From assembly GCA_013397795.1 (NCBI GenBank), contig VZTJ01002442.1:140338-204337 (forward strand): DNA of 64,000 nt. Direction: 5' to 3'. Of this stretch, positions 63,701-64,000 are shown piece after piece (position 1 is the first letter of the stretch; every line of letters starts with the position of its first letter). The translations under genes were made by a program, and so were the position numbers. The DNA comes from Orthonyx spaldingii. Its lineage: Eukaryota > Chordata > Aves > Passeriformes > Orthonychidae. The notes beneath the pieces are model-generated. The model made no database searches. It was given only the letters and a program-made list of their open reading frames with translations, and was not told where the DNA came from.

Positions 63701-64000
63701 ATTTACTTCAGAGCAAAATCTGAGGTTTTAGTCCCTGCTGACACAAAGAATGGAGGGGAGCAGGTCTGAGAGCACTAAACTGGGAAAGGTGTAAAATGTC
63801 ATCTGCAATCCACTGTGAGACTGGGAGCCTTTTCAACTCTCTGCATCAGTTTTCCCTTTCCTCCTTCTGTTCTTTTCCAGAGGACCTCTGAGAAACAGGG
63901 ATACTTCACTGTATATGTTTGTTTTGTTTTGTTTTTTTAATAATATTGATCTGATTTTGAGTAGAAGTTTACAGCCTTGTAATTATAGTAATGACTAATA
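60747..64000. other. Unique non-coding sequence, no gene seen
   Basis: A G/T-rich segment lies at about 61441-61525. A short repeat of GCTCATGTCAT occurs at 62689-62699 and 62709-62719. A possible MIR-like remnant (GCATCAGTTTTCCC) near 63844 is too weak to call. Frames are short on both strands. Confidence 0.5.

Noticed and set aside
63844..63858. MIR SINE remnant
   Set aside because: Only a short GCATCAGTTTTCCC-like match, with no supporting flanking core.
1..64000. Operons, CRISPR arrays, phage or plasmid modules
   Set aside because: Repeat content, CR1/SINE/LTR types and absence of dense coding show vertebrate nuclear DNA, and no array of regularly spaced repeats is present.

Overview
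The window looks like non-coding nuclear DNA from a bird, most likely a songbird. It is AT-rich, no protein is encoded over any long uninterrupted stretch, and it carries avian mobile-element remnants. These are several CR1 LINE fragments, two SINEs with a tRNA-Ile-like head and a CR1-like tail (as described in zebra finch), a solo LTR of class II retrovirus type, and part of an ERVL-type LTR common in bird genomes. The family names come from remembered consensus sequences, not a database search.

Layout. 1-10.8 kb is mostly unique sequence with a small minisatellite, one tRNA/CR1 SINE (2581-2720, minus) and a strong splice-site pair at 6853-6913. A CpG-dense 416-bp solo LTR lies at 10809-11224 (minus) between perfect 6-bp target duplications, followed by a polypurine tract at 11974-12113. 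CR1 fragments lie at 16349-17171 (+), 39189-39580 (minus), 44591-45677 (+) and 52896-54901 (+, nested with an LTR piece). Older CR1 ends lie at 46763-46872 (minus) and 51470-51545 (+). The second SINE is at 49495-49625 (+). Compound TA/TG microsatellites lie near 43.2 and 44.5 kb. 17-39 kb and 55-64 kb are largely unique sequence.

Genes. I recognise no protein-coding gene. The open frames are short and are explained by chance, by repeats, or by reading repeats backwards. Several segments have good acceptor and donor motifs (6853-6913, 20239-20455, 37561-37645, 52305-52424, 57151-57268), and one TATA-box/donor pair (43886-44060) could start a transcript. They may be exons of a non-coding RNA or of a gene whose introns fill the window, but decoy splice sites are common at this scale, so confidence is low.

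The most unusual non-standard signal is a pair of colinear, same-strand related blocks of about 320 bp, 5.1 kb apart (36957-37290 and 42094-42410), sharing a 26-bp perfect core. This could be an unnamed ancient repeat or a duplicated conserved regulatory element. I found no CRISPR array, operon, defence locus or other cellular system.
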